A stretch of DNA of 64,000 nucleotides from a bacterium (lineage in GTDB: Bacteria > Oederibacteriota > PGYV01). The notes under the pieces are model-generated. The model had not been told where the DNA came from. It was given only the letters and a program-made list of their open reading frames with translations, and searched no databases. The translations under genes and the position numbers were made by a program. The stretch covers positions 1-64,000 of the forward strand of contig JAKQNO010000040.1 of NCBI GenBank assembly GCA_029565735.1. The letters run 5' to 3'. Shown piece after piece: positions 1-10,116 of the stretch; positions within the stretch are counted from its first letter, which is position 1; every line of letters begins with the position of its first letter.

Positions 1-728
1 TCAAGGTTAATTTTTTCCACCCTTTTGGCTATCATATGCCTTTTTACGTTCTCTTTTTCATCCCTTAACTTTTGCAGGTACTTTTTCTTTATCTTTTTAT
101 CCTTGTTGTTTTTGGCGGGGGTTTCTTCCGCTATCATAATATTCCTGTCAAAGCCCTCTTTCATCAGAGCCATCTTCTTATTTTCATATTCCACAACCGC
201 TTTATTCCCAAAAAATTCCTTTTTCACCCTCACCTTAAAATCAGCGGTTTCTGCTTCCTTTACCCTTAAATCCCTTGGATGTTTTGCATCAGACACTTTA
301 TTGCCGTCTTTATCCGCGAACATTGTATTAAGCGAAGACCCGCCAAAACTTCCAAGCCCCGCGTACTGCGACATAATAGCGTCTTTTTCTTCCGGGCTTA
401 AGGTAAACGTCTTTGTTGAACCATCTGCCATAAGATAAGTAACAGAACCCGCGGCAGTATCCACCAGAAACTGCATCTGCAAAGCGCCTGTGCCTGTTAT
501 CATAACTTTACTTGCGCCATTTTCATCGGTCTGCATAACATAATCATAAGTAAGTGTCTTTTTCATCCCGTCAAATTCAGTTTCAGAAGACACAGACGCG
601 GCAAACGTCCGCACAGTGTCCTGATACCCCTGCTGCGCCGCCGCCACATCCGCAATTGTCAAATCTTCCGCGTATAAAAAAGCAGAAAATATAAAAAATG
701 ACAGAAATAGCACCAAAAATTTTTTCAT
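1..728 (-). CDS. Secreted protein with N-terminal signal peptide (LolA/outer-membrane-lipoprotein-sorting-like), C-terminus truncated by window edge
   Basis: Open frame read by hand on the minus strand from ATG at 728 (MKKFLVLFLSFFIFSAFLYAEDLTIADVAAAQQGYQDTVRTF...) to the edge; absent from the ORF track because it runs off the window. Confidence 0.7.
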   Translation of the reverse strand, partial: MKKFLVLFLSFFIFSAFLYAEDLTIADVAAAQQGYQDTVRTFAASVSSETEFDGMKKTLTYDYVMQTDENGASKVMITGTGALQMQFLVDTAAGSVTYLMADGSTKTFTLSPEEKDAIMSQYAGLGSFGGSSLNTMFADKDGNKVSDAKHPRDLRVKEAETADFKVRVKKEFFGNKAVVEYENKKMALMKEGFDRNIMIAEETPAKNNKDKKIKKKYLQKLRDEKENVKRHMIAKRVEKINL

Positions 729-925
729 GTTTTTTTAACTCCCAATTATTTTGTGCGAAAAATGGTTTACAGACAGCGCCCTCCCGCCGTGTACCCTCCG
801 CATAATTTTTAATATTCTAAACCATTACCAAATATTGTCAACGATAAAAAATATTCATCCCATAAATTTTTATCCCATATCCAATAGATAAAACCGGGGG
901 TTTGGAGGGTCAGAAAATTTAAAAT

Positions 926-951
926 CCGCGGGCTCAAGACCCGCGTCTGCC
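926..951. repeat. REP-like GC palindrome (CCGCGGGCTCAAGACCCGCGTCTGCC)
   Basis: Same core as copies at 36941, 46054 and 55077. Confidence 0.7.
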
Positions 952-983
952 AAAGTAAACCGAAGTGTACCTGAAAATTGCGC

Positions 984-2147
984 TTACTTTAACATCCCGT
1001 TTGTGTCCACCTTTGCGGCAAAAGCATCATATTCCCCGTTTCCGTACGTCCCTGTCCAGCCCGCCACAACATAGCCGCCGTCCGGCGATTTTACAGCGCC
1101 TGCCGCGTATTCATCTTTTCTTCCGCCGAAAGTTGACATCCAAAGCGAATTTCCCATAGCGTCTGTTTTTAACAGGAATATGTCTGATGACCCGTTGCCA
1201 AAGGAATCTGTTGTTCCGGAAATCACAAAATTGCCGTTGTCTTCAATAACGGTTTTACCCATATCCAGCATTTTTCCGCCGAAAGTCTTTTCCCATACCT
1301 TATTAAGACTGCTGTCAAGTTTTACCAGATAAATCTGGGAAACATTTCCGTCTTTTGCGGTGTCGGCAATCTCGCCAACAGCCGCGAATCCGCCGTCAGA
1401 TGTGGCTATGATATCTTCAAAAGCGTCGTAGCCGGTGGTGCCAAAAGTTTTAAACGCAAGCGTGTTTCCGGACGCGTCAAGTTTCATTACAAACCCGTCA
1501 TACGACCCTTTTGAACGCGAACTTGTCCTGCCTGCTACGGCAAAACCGGAATCAGCCGGAACTATGGACATTCCAAATTCATATTTATCGCCGCCGTACG
1601 TCCTGCTTAAAAGCTGTTTGCCTGTGCTGTCATGAAGCGAAAAATATGTTTCTATAGCGTTAGCTCCGCTGAAAGAAGATGTATTGCCTATAAATGCTAT
1701 TTTTCCGTCAGCGGTTTCACACATGCCTGCAGCTTCATCATTGCCTGCCCCGCCGATGCGTGATTCAAATTTAATTTTCCCGTTATATCCGGTTTTAACA
1801 ATATAGGCGTCCCTTAAACCCGCGCCGTCAGAATCGGAATATCCGCACATTATAATGCCGTCTTTAACCCTTATTATTTTATAAAACCTGTCATCTCCGC
1901 TTCCGCCGTAATTATACGCGAATTGTTCTTTGCCTCTTTCATTTATCTTAATCAGATATCCGTCTATGGTATTGCCTTTAAATGAATTTGACATTCCCGC
2001 AAGAAAATATCCCCCTTTTGGCGCCGGGCATATGGACCTTGCGCTGTCATAAGTTTTTCCGCCGTAGCTTTTATAGCTTTTAAAATTACCGTCAGAACAG
2101 CCGTTTATTACAACAAATAAGAATAAAAATAACATTAATTGTTTCAT
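984..2147 (-). CDS. Lipoprotein with ~50-aa beta-propeller-like repeats (GGxxxDxAxxIxxxxDGGFxxAGxTxSxGxGxxDxxLxKxDxxGN)
   Basis: 411-aa ORF; the internal start MKQLMLFLFLFVVINGCSDG gives a lipobox; repeated motif visible in the translation. Confidence 0.75.
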   Translation of the reverse strand: MKQLMLFLFLFVVINGCSDGNFKSYKSYGGKTYDSARSICPAPKGGYFLAGMSNSFKGNTIDGYLIKINERGKEQFAYNYGGSGDDRFYKIIRVKDGIIMCGYSDSDGAGLRDAYIVKTGYNGKIKFESRIGGAGNDEAAGMCETADGKIAFIGNTSSFSGANAIETYFSLHDSTGKQLLSRTYGGDKYEFGMSIVPADSGFAVAGRTSSRSKGSYDGFVMKLDASGNTLAFKTFGTTGYDAFEDIIATSDGGFAAVGEIADTAKDGNVSQIYLVKLDSSLNKVWEKTFGGKMLDMGKTVIEDNGNFVISGTTDSFGNGSSDIFLLKTDAMGNSLWMSTFGGRKDEYAAGAVKSPDGGYVVAGWTGTYGNGEYDAFAAKVDTNGMLK

Positions 2148-2169
2148 TTTTTCTCTCCGTATTTTGGAT

Positions 2170-2448
2170 TTACAGCAGAATATTGCCGGCTTTTCCGTTT
2201 GCTTTGTAAACATATACAAGTACTTCCGCGATTAGCTTATACAGTTCGGGCGGAATTTCCTGCCCCAGGTCAAGTTTGGATAAAACTTCAATTAAATCAG
2301 GGTCTTCATAAAGCGGAATGTCATTTTTCCTGGCAATTTCAATAATCTTGTCCGCAATATTGCCCTTTCCTTTTGCAACAATCCTTGGCGCGCCGTCTTT
2401 GTCTTTGTCATATTCAACGGCAACAGCTGTAATTTTTTTATCCGGCAT
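2170..2448 (-). CDS. fhlB: FhlB/FlhX-like stand-alone FlhB C-terminal domain protein
   Basis: 92 aa colinear with the FlhB C-terminus (VAVEYDKDKDGAPRIVAKG...IAEKIxEIARKNxxxxxExPxL...LxLGxEIPPEL). Confidence 0.85.
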   Translation of the reverse strand: MPDKKITAVAVEYDKDKDGAPRIVAKGKGNIADKIIEIARKNDIPLYEDPDLIEVLSKLDLGQEIPPELYKLIAEVLVYVYKANGKAGNILL

Positions 2449-2469
2449 TTATCTCTCCCTTAAACCTGT

Positions 2470-5004
2470 TTAAGCGGTAAGGTTAATGTTTCCCAGATTT
2501 ACATACCCGTCCCCCGAAGGCGAAACCGAATCGCCCTGCGGGCCTTCCGTTTTAATCATAAAATTCTTCATATTAAAACTTATCCCTTCAATTCCCTTTA
2601 AAAAATCATTTTTGGACCTTGTAAGCTGCTGTTTCGCCCTGTCGCTTTCGGCAAATACCGTGCATTCAACGTCATTTTTATAAACGGTCATTTTTATCTT
2701 TACGCTTCCAAGTTTTGAAGTGTTAAGGACAAACATAATATTAACCGGTTCTTTTGCCTCAAGATTTTCCTTAAGCGAACCCTTTTTATACCATACCTGA
2801 AGTTCGCCCCCAAACAGCCTGTTATCCATCAAAAGCGGTATCTGTGTGTATAAAAGTTCGTATGACGCGGGTTTTTGATTGATAAACTGCAGCGCGTTAA
2901 GGTTGGTAAGGGTGTCCTTTACCGAATCTTTAAGGGCATTAACCGCTTCCTTTGCCGCGTGAAATTGTTCTTTATTATCGGTTTTAACCGCATCATTCGG
3001 ATTTAGGATTTCAAGCCTTGTAAGTTCGGCGTCAAGGTTTAAAAGCAGCGCTTTTACGCTCTGCCTTGCCCCTGATAACATTTCTTCTTTTGTGGCTGCC
3101 GCGGAATATACCTGCGCCTTTCCGGAAAATATGTCTTTAACCTTTGCTTCAAGCGTTATGCCGCTTTGTTCTATAAAATTCTTTATCTGCCTGTCCATCA
3201 CATCCCTGTCCGATGGTTTTACCGATATGCCCGACAGGGCTTCTTTTATCCCGGATACAAGCTGCAGAGCTTTCTGCGCGTCATAGCCATATCTGTTTAT
3301 AGTTTCAGCTGACGCGGCAAATCCTGTCATCGCGCGGCTTAGTGTTTCAAGGTTCTGGTTTAACTTCATATCGCCTGAAAAATACCTGTTCATAAGGTCC
3401 GTAAACTTCACGTTATCCAGCGGCATCTCCCTTGATTTAAGAAAAACAAGGGATTCAATGGCTGATTCAACATCAAATTTGGTTACCGGTATTGCTGCCG
3501 CCGCTGTTTCACCGCCTGTTTTAACCGCGGCAGGCGGAAAAAACATTTCTTTTAACGGGCTTGCGTTAATTGATTGTTCTGTAAAAACCGCGGCTGATTT
3601 TACAAAATTAACATTACTTCCCTGCTGTGTTTTTCCGAATATTTCGCCTGAATTGGCTTTTATGAATTCAGATACATTTTTGGCAATCGCCGCCATTTCA
3701 GCGGACTTATCCGGATAAATTGTTTTAACGGAATCCGCCGCCTGTGTAAGGCCTTTGGCAAAATCAGACATTAAAGCGGCCATTTCCCTTGCAGTGACAG
3801 GCGCCGCGCTTTGTGTTCCCGCGTTTTTGCCTGCGTTAATAATGGCTGCCAGCGCGTCAGGCATTTGTTTTGCCGAAGGAGCGTTTACGTCCGGTGCCCC
3901 CTGTTTGACTGAGATATTTTCCGGCTGCGTTTTTAACGCCGGCTCAAAAAATCTTCCGGCCAGGTCTCTTAACGCGGCATCTGATAACTGCGGATTCTGC
4001 GAAGGCACAACAGTGTTCATGGCCTTATTCATACCGGTAAATGTCAGGCTAAGTTCGTTTTTTAACGGATTGAAAACAGCTTCGGCCCCAGAAATAAACT
4101 TAGCCGCGACAGGGGCATTTTCAGAATTCATAACCGCGTTGATAAAAGCCTTAACTTCGCCTTTTCCCGCAAGATTTTCAGCCGCGGCCTTTTCCATAAA
4201 TACCGACAAAAGTTCTTTCCCTGTATTGTTTACATTTAACACAACAGAATCCCGGTTTACAAATACAGATACTTCGCCTGTTGATTTTGCCGCGGAATTA
4301 ACATCATTTGCAAACTTTATAATTGAAGCGGAAAATTCCTGTTTTACGGCGTTTATTACCTGCTGATCTTTGGCTCCGGAAAGCATTTTTACGGCTTCGG
4401 ACAGCTTTGAATTAAGCGCAAGCATCGCTGTAATTGAATCCTGCTTTGCCGCTGCCGTATCAGCCGCTGCGCCGCTGAATACCGTGCTTAAAGACGCGGT
4501 ATCAACGCCTTTTTTTGCCATATATCCGTTTAACGCGGAGTTTATCATATCAATGTTTTCTTTTGTGACCGCAATCTGATAATCTGCAAGTTTCATGGCG
4601 GTATAAATGTTCTGTTCATTTACCGGTACTTTTATTGCCGCAAGAAGCGCGGCTGTCTGCTCAGCGGCAGGCTGCGCTGACGCCTGAAAAGGCGCGGCCA
4701 TTTTTCCGGACGCGCCCTGCATATCAGCCGCGGCAAGTTTCATAAACACTTTTTCGCCCACCTGCGAGACCACAACATTTATGGCGTCGCCTTTTACAAA
4801 GGGGAAGTTTTCCGGCATCTGGGAAATGACATTATATCCTTTGAAATTTATCACGGCTTTATTATCTGAAGGAATCACTTCAATAATTCTTCCTTTTAAG
4901 GTGTCTCCGGGCTTTAACAGGGCAAAAAGATCCGCTGTTTTCTTGTCCTGAGAACTTAAAAGTTCGAATAAATTGCCTGATAAACCTGAAACAGCCATTT
5001 TCAC
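2470..5004 (-). CDS. FliK-like flagellar hook-length control protein (first copy, 844 aa)
   Basis: Ala/Lys-rich N-terminus and FliK-C-like C-terminus (IMFVLNTSKLGSVKIKMTVYKNDVECTVFAESDRAKQQL); adjacent to fhlB. Confidence 0.7.
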   Translation of the reverse strand: MKMAVSGLSGNLFELLSSQDKKTADLFALLKPGDTLKGRIIEVIPSDNKAVINFKGYNVISQMPENFPFVKGDAINVVVSQVGEKVFMKLAAADMQGASGKMAAPFQASAQPAAEQTAALLAAIKVPVNEQNIYTAMKLADYQIAVTKENIDMINSALNGYMAKKGVDTASLSTVFSGAAADTAAAKQDSITAMLALNSKLSEAVKMLSGAKDQQVINAVKQEFSASIIKFANDVNSAAKSTGEVSVFVNRDSVVLNVNNTGKELLSVFMEKAAAENLAGKGEVKAFINAVMNSENAPVAAKFISGAEAVFNPLKNELSLTFTGMNKAMNTVVPSQNPQLSDAALRDLAGRFFEPALKTQPENISVKQGAPDVNAPSAKQMPDALAAIINAGKNAGTQSAAPVTAREMAALMSDFAKGLTQAADSVKTIYPDKSAEMAAIAKNVSEFIKANSGEIFGKTQQGSNVNFVKSAAVFTEQSINASPLKEMFFPPAAVKTGGETAAAAIPVTKFDVESAIESLVFLKSREMPLDNVKFTDLMNRYFSGDMKLNQNLETLSRAMTGFAASAETINRYGYDAQKALQLVSGIKEALSGISVKPSDRDVMDRQIKNFIEQSGITLEAKVKDIFSGKAQVYSAAATKEEMLSGARQSVKALLLNLDAELTRLEILNPNDAVKTDNKEQFHAAKEAVNALKDSVKDTLTNLNALQFINQKPASYELLYTQIPLLMDNRLFGGELQVWYKKGSLKENLEAKEPVNIMFVLNTSKLGSVKIKMTVYKNDVECTVFAESDRAKQQLTRSKNDFLKGIEGISFNMKNFMIKTEGPQGDSVSPSGDGYVNLGNINLTA

Positions 5005-5070
5005 CGCCTGATATTTATGTGCAAATAATCGTTTTCCTTAATGACTATATCGGAAATAAAAAGGTTTTCT

Positions 5071-5643
5071 TTACCGTTTTTTCAGGTTTTTTATAAGTTC
5101 AATTTCCCCTAAAGACATGCCGGTAACCGACGCTATTTCCTGCGATTCCATGCCGTTTTCCAGCAGTTTTCCCACCCTGTCATATTTTTCCTTCACCTGC
5201 GGTTTTGCCGCGGATTTAGGTTTGGAAGGTTCTTCCCTGATTTCAAATATGGCGGGCTGCTTTGGCGCGGGCGCCGGTGCAGGTTCCTGTTTTACGGGTA
5301 TTTCAGGCGGCGCGGTCTCCTGCTGAACCGAAATTTCGGACTTGTATTCCGCGGTTCTCTGAAGCCTTGCCCTTTCCATCAGATATTTCATTTCTTTTAT
5401 GGCGCTTTCAGTTTCTTTCAGTTTTCTGTCAAGCTCGGCTTTCGCGCTGTTTATTGAAGTTACGCCTGCTTCTGCGGATTTTTCCATTTCTTCAACAAGC
5501 TGGCGCATATTATGCTGAAACTCCAGCAGTTCAATGTCTTCAAGTTCCGACATCACACTGTTTTTGGATTTAGGCTTTGTTAATATTAAATATACAACAA
5601 CGCCAAGAAGGATTATATTCAGGATTATCAGTATTATATTCAT
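5071..5643 (-). CDS. Membrane-anchored coiled-coil protein with C-terminal HTH-like segment (DUF6115/DUF2802-like) in flagellar operon
   Basis: N-terminal TM, coiled coil, VGKLLENGMESQEIASVTGMSLGEIELI tail. Confidence 0.6.
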   Translation of the reverse strand: MNIILIILNIILLGVVVYLILTKPKSKNSVMSELEDIELLEFQHNMRQLVEEMEKSAEAGVTSINSAKAELDRKLKETESAIKEMKYLMERARLQRTAEYKSEISVQQETAPPEIPVKQEPAPAPAPKQPAIFEIREEPSKPKSAAKPQVKEKYDRVGKLLENGMESQEIASVTGMSLGEIELIKNLKKR

Positions 5644-5646
5644 TAT

Positions 5647-5973
5647 TTACGCCTTAATATCTATGATATGGGTTTCCGGAGCGGCACTTTTTATTTCATC
5701 CGCGCCCGCCGCGCCCTGCATCTTTTCAATTTCATGCCTTTTATCGGACGCGCTTTTTTTCCACTGCCTTGTATTCTCTTTTTTTTCAGCTATTGCCGCG
5801 GATTCCGCTTTATGCTCCGGGTCAACAACCTGATCTTTTCGGTGTTCCGCGTCTTTCTGAAGTTTAAGCATTTCCTGGGACTGCGCGGCCTGCGCGCCTG
5901 ACAGCAGCGCATCATTATATTTTGACGCCAAAACAGACGCGGTGATAATGACCTGAAGGTCATACATTCTCAA
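5647..5973 (-). CDS. Hypothetical flagellar-operon protein
   Basis: Tightly packed ORF in the operon, charged/helical. Confidence 0.5.
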   Translation of the reverse strand: MRMYDLQVIITASVLASKYNDALLSGAQAAQSQEMLKLQKDAEHRKDQVVDPEHKAESAAIAEKKENTRQWKKSASDKRHEIEKMQGAAGADEIKSAAPETHIIDIKA

Positions 5974-6003
5974 TGCATGCCACCGCCTTTTTGAAATATA
6001 CTG

Positions 6004-7656
6004 TTAACCGGAGAAAGGAAGAACCTGAATTTCGCCGTTCTTCTCTACGAATGTGCAGTATTTTAATTCGTCATTTACCGTACGCTGCGCCTTGTTAATG
6101 ATTACCTTCACGCCGGTATAAACCATACCCATGCAGTTTACTTTACCCCTTTTGGTCGTCTGCATTTCCTTGGCTTTGGCGTCAAGTTTTGATTTGGTTT
6201 CTTCCCACTTTTTCTGGTCAGTCATAAGTTTAAACTGAGTCCTTGTAAGCTTTGCCATAAGGTCGCGTTTGTCCGGAGGAAGCTGTCCGCCTGATTTCTG
6301 CTGAAGGTCCTTAAGGAAAAGTATGCCTTTTTTTGTTTTATCAAGCTGCTCGTTTATTCCGCTTAATTCCGATGTTGCTTTTGCCATTTCTTCCCTCATT
6401 TTGGGGGTTTCGCCTATTGTTATTTCAGTCGGGGTTGCCATTTTTGCCCCTATTTCCTTTGCAGTCACTTCATGGCCTGCCGCAATTGTTCCGCCCACAA
6501 GAAGCCCTTTGGCGCCCATAATCCCTATCTTATCGCCTGCCACAAGGGTTGAATGCATGGCTGCTTCATTTACAATTATGCTCTTTTCTGTTTCAACATA
6601 AGCATTGCGGATATATTTTGTGTTTACTTCATCCTGCGCCACAACTTTGGCTTTTTTACCCACAATTCCGCCTTTAACAGTCACTTTGCCGCCGGCGTAA
6701 ATTTCAGTTCCGTCCGCGACATCGTCAATTATAACGTCCTGACCGGCTTTAATTACGTATTCGCCTACGCTTCCGTGGATTATTACGGTTCCCACAAAAT
6801 CTATGTTGCCGATTGCAAGCCCAAGGTCGCCCTGAACTTCAAATATTTCAAGAACTTCAAGTTTGTTATTTTTATAAACCACCTGGCCGTCATTGGAAGC
6901 CACGTATAAATCCGTATTTCCCATCGCCTGTTCAACGCCTTTACCCATAAGGAACTTTACTTCATTGCCTTTTGAAGCGGTAAGTTCTTTTCCTGTAACG
7001 GTCATTCCGTTAACGCCGTTTGTGGGAGGCACTTTTTTGGCAAGCGCCTGTCCTTTTTTTACGTTCTGAAGGCTCTGCACGTTTTTGTAGTCAACCGCGC
7101 CTTCTGTTGCCTCCGCGGCCGCGGCTTCCGGTTTTATCGCATTGTCAAATAAAAGTTCAAGCTTGGCGTCTTCCCCGTTTATAACGCCCTGGCCTTCGGC
7201 TACAACGTCTTCAATTGCCTCAAGCAGGATAGTGGGGTCATCTTTTGCTTCCTTGGATTTGCTTACAAGGGCTTTAATTACATCATGCTTTATACCAAAA
7301 GAAACAGCCTCTGTTTTTAATGCCTGCAGCACATCGGCTTCTTCTATTTCTTTTCCGCCGCCCTGCGGGGGAACTATAGTTATCATCGCGCTCATTTCTT
7401 CGGGGTCAACTTTTACGAATATCTGCCCGTCCTTTATATCAATGCGCTCCTGCACGATTAAAACAGGCTGGCCGGTGGCTTCCCTAACAGCCCTTTCAAC
7501 GGCCGCGTTATTTAATTCTTTTATCTGATGTTTGGCAAGCTCCTGCTGAATGGAAGCAAGTTCAACCTTAACGCCTTTTCCCTTTGGCGGGAAAACCGTA
7601 AGATAAACCCCGTCATCTTCAGTTGTAACTGTTGAGTAACCGTCCATATCAACCAT
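6004..7656 (-). CDS. fapA: DUF342 / FapA family protein
   Basis: 550 aa with VKVDPEEMSAMITIVPPQGGGKEI and beta-solenoid DVIIDDVADGTEIYAGGKVTVKGGIVGKK motifs. Confidence 0.85.
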   Translation of the reverse strand: MVDMDGYSTVTTEDDGVYLTVFPPKGKGVKVELASIQQELAKHQIKELNNAAVERAVREATGQPVLIVQERIDIKDGQIFVKVDPEEMSAMITIVPPQGGGKEIEEADVLQALKTEAVSFGIKHDVIKALVSKSKEAKDDPTILLEAIEDVVAEGQGVINGEDAKLELLFDNAIKPEAAAAEATEGAVDYKNVQSLQNVKKGQALAKKVPPTNGVNGMTVTGKELTASKGNEVKFLMGKGVEQAMGNTDLYVASNDGQVVYKNNKLEVLEIFEVQGDLGLAIGNIDFVGTVIIHGSVGEYVIKAGQDVIIDDVADGTEIYAGGKVTVKGGIVGKKAKVVAQDEVNTKYIRNAYVETEKSIIVNEAAMHSTLVAGDKIGIMGAKGLLVGGTIAAGHEVTAKEIGAKMATPTEITIGETPKMREEMAKATSELSGINEQLDKTKKGILFLKDLQQKSGGQLPPDKRDLMAKLTRTQFKLMTDQKKWEETKSKLDAKAKEMQTTKRGKVNCMGMVYTGVKVIINKAQRTVNDELKYCTFVEKNGEIQVLPFSG

Positions 7657-7671
7657 TGAATCACCTCTCTA

Positions 7672-8427
7672 TTATGCGGTTTTGATAAAACCGCTTCTTA
7701 ATCTTAATACCGTTTTTGTGTGTATCTGGCAGACCCTTGATTCTGAAATATCAAGAACTTTTCCTATTTCCTTAAAATTCATCTCTTTCCAGTAATATAA
7801 TTCAAGAACAGACCTTTCCGTGTTTTCAAGGCTTTCAATAAGGCCGGAAAGCCTGTTTATGGCTTCATTTTTTTCAAACTCAGCAAGGACGGCAGGCTCT
7901 TCACCCAGTATGTCTTCAAAAGTAAACTTTTCCCCGTCCCTGTTTAATATGTCGCCATCAAGCGAAAGCAGGGTAATTCCTTTAATTTTATCCAATATAT
8001 CATAAAACGCTTCTGTTGTCACCCCTAATTCTTTTGCCATTTCCTCGTCAGTGGCGGGCCTTCCAAGCCTGTTTTCCGCTGTAAAATAAGCGTTTTCCAC
8101 CTTTTTCGCGGTTTCCCTTACGTTTTTGGGAAGTAAATCTTCTTTTCTAAGGGAGTCCAGTATGGCTCCCCTTACCCTTTTTGACGCGAATGTTTCAAAT
8201 TTTATGTTTCTTGAAATGTCAAACTTATCCACCGCTTCTATCAGGCCCACAATGCCTTCAATATACAGGTCTTCTTTATCATTCTTTCTTACTTCAGACG
8301 GCAGCCGGCAGGCAATCCTGTCGGTAAAATATTTAACAAGGGGAAGATATGTTTTTATAAGCAGTTCCCTTGTTTTTTCATCCCTGTTTTTCGTGTAATT
8401 TTTCCACAACTCTTCATTTGACTGCAA
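7672..8427 (-). CDS. fliA: RNA polymerase sigma factor FliA/WhiG (sigma-28)
   Basis: Regions 2, 3 and 4 clear (SKRVRGAILDSLRKEDLLPKNVR; ERSVLELYYWKEMNFKEIGKVLDISESRVCQIHTKTVLRLR). Confidence 0.92.
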   Translation of the reverse strand: MQSNEELWKNYTKNRDEKTRELLIKTYLPLVKYFTDRIACRLPSEVRKNDKEDLYIEGIVGLIEAVDKFDISRNIKFETFASKRVRGAILDSLRKEDLLPKNVRETAKKVENAYFTAENRLGRPATDEEMAKELGVTTEAFYDILDKIKGITLLSLDGDILNRDGEKFTFEDILGEEPAVLAEFEKNEAINRLSGLIESLENTERSVLELYYWKEMNFKEIGKVLDISESRVCQIHTKTVLRLRSGFIKTA

Positions 8428-8437
8428 TCAATTCCCC

Positions 8438-8746
8438 TTATCTGAAAAGGTCTTCTATATTATTATCCCCCGCTTTTAAGTCAATCCTTTTGCCCTTATT
8501 ATCTTCTTTAACCGGGCCTGCGGTTTTTTTTATTTCCGGAATCTTTACTTTTTTTTCTTTCTTTTCCATCTCTTCGTTATAGATAAGGGCAATTCCGAAA
8601 TAAGACATAAAAAAAGCGGTAACGCCTATCAGCACCGCTGACATAAGTATGTCGCTTATCTCTTTGTTAATGCTGATAAGGCCGCCGGCAAAAAAACCCG
8701 CGCTGCCGATTAAAAGAGATATTTCAGCGGCAAGGCGCCTGTTCAT
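8438..8746 (-). CDS. Hypothetical small membrane protein
   Basis: Two predicted TM helices, overlaps adjacent operon gene. Confidence 0.5.
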   Translation of the reverse strand: MNRRLAAEISLLIGSAGFFAGGLISINKEISDILMSAVLIGVTAFFMSYFGIALIYNEEMEKKEKKVKIPEIKKTAGPVKEDNKGKRIDLKAGDNNIEDLFR

Positions 8747-9123
8747 TTGGCCTTTTTGGCGGCTTTCTTTACCTTAAGGTCTTCCCTTAAAATATATGCA
8801 GCCAGCCTGTCCCTGTCAGATTCGTCAATTTCAGTAATTTTTATCTTAACTTCAAACTGCCCGCCTTCAATTTCAGAATTTCCCAAAACTTCACCCGCGG
8901 CATTTATCGGCGAATCATCCCCGTCCTTAATGAATATATCCATCTCGTATTTCATCCCTTTTTCCGCTTTTTTCGCGGCAAGGATGGTAAGGCCGTTTCC
9001 GCTTATGGTGGTGGTGTAAGAGATGTTGGGAGGGACAGATGCGTTTGCATACCTTTCAACAATCTGCCGGAATTCAACCTTGATTTTTTTTGACAGCCTT
9101 ACAAAGTTCCTTCGCTGCGCCAT
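8743..9123 (-). CDS. PilZ-domain-like protein
   Basis: RRNFVRLSKKIKVEFR start and beta-rich body typical of PilZ. Confidence 0.65.
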   Translation of the reverse strand: MAQRRNFVRLSKKIKVEFRQIVERYANASVPPNISYTTTISGNGLTILAAKKAEKGMKYEMDIFIKDGDDSPINAAGEVLGNSEIEGGQFEVKIKITEIDESDRDRLAAYILREDLKVKKAAKKAK

Positions 9124-9171
9124 TTTAACCCTCCTGCCGGGCAGTCCCCCTGCCCGCTTGTTCAGTTTGTA

Positions 9172-10116
9172 TTACCTGAAAATATCAAATACCTTTTTAA
9201 AAGCCTCTGTAAGATTGTTGCCTTTCTTTTCCATACCGCGGTCTTTTGAAAACCTGTCAGATATCTTTTCCGCTATTTCTTTTACGCAGTTGGCCGCTTT
9301 AGAATCAGGATGAAGCACGGAAAAAGGCTTTTGCGACATTACGCTGTTTAAAACCGCTTTATCCCTGAAAATAAAACCGTAGGATTCCACAAAAGTGTTA
9401 AGGAACCTTCTTGACAGCAGTATTACCCTTGACGCAATCTCTTTGGCTTCTTCTTTTGAATTGGCCATATTAACGATAAGCTTTAACGGAACCGCGTCCT
9501 TGCTTAAGGATACCACTTTTATAAGGCCGTAAGCGTCCATCAGCGCGGTAGGTTCGGGCGTGGTAATGACTATTCCGTAATCAGACGCCGCGATGAAACT
9601 TAACGTATTTTTGCTGATGCCCGCACCTGTGTCAATAAGCAGCACGTCAACCATATCTTCAACTTCCGCAAGCTGGCTTATAAATTTTTCCCTCTGAGTA
9701 TTGCTTAAATTCGCAAGTTCTTTTACGCCGGACCCGCTTGCTATAAGTTTTACGCCGTATTCGGTCTCTGTTATAATATCCTTTATGCTTCTTTCTTCCC
9801 TTATTACATGGGTAAGGTTATATCTTGGATTTATTCCGAAAATAATATCAACATTCGCAAGCCCCAGGTCCGCGTCAAAAATCATCACCCTGTTTCCAAG
9901 CTTGGAAAGTTCAATGGCAAGATTCACGGTAAAATTGCTTTTACCGACGCCGCCTTTGCCGCTTGTAACCGCTATGACCTTTGTGGAACTGCCGGCATGA
10001 TGTATCTTTGATTCATTGCCCTTTGGGTCCTGATTCTCATCGCCTGTTTTGCCGGCTTCAGGGTCATTCTGCCTTTTAGCCGTTACTAATTCTCTGAGTT
10101 TCTCTGCTTGATCCAA
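9172..10116 (-). CDS. flhG: MinD/ParA-family ATPase FlhG (YlxH)
   Basis: Deviant Walker A SGKGGVGKSNFTVNLA; follows flhF. Confidence 0.93.
   Translation of the reverse strand: MDQAEKLRELVTAKRQNDPEAGKTGDENQDPKGNESKIHHAGSSTKVIAVTSGKGGVGKSNFTVNLAIELSKLGNRVMIFDADLGLANVDIIFGINPRYNLTHVIREERSIKDIITETEYGVKLIASGSGVKELANLSNTQREKFISQLAEVEDMVDVLLIDTGAGISKNTLSFIAASDYGIVITTPEPTALMDAYGLIKVVSLSKDAVPLKLIVNMANSKEEAKEIASRVILLSRRFLNTFVESYGFIFRDKAVLNSVMSQKPFSVLHPDSKAANCVKEIAEKISDRFSKDRGMEKKGNNLTEAFKKVFDIFR

Noticed and set aside
984-2147. Lipoprotein beta-propeller-like repeats as a DNA repeat element
   Set aside because: Repeats are at protein level with diverged DNA, a normal feature of repeat proteins.
3755-4366. 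203-aa plus-strand ORF (and similar long plus-strand ORFs at 24375-24935, 25569-26120, 17474-17941)
   Set aside because: Antisense shadow ORFs over Ala-rich minus-strand flagellar genes; no RBS context or recognisable domains.
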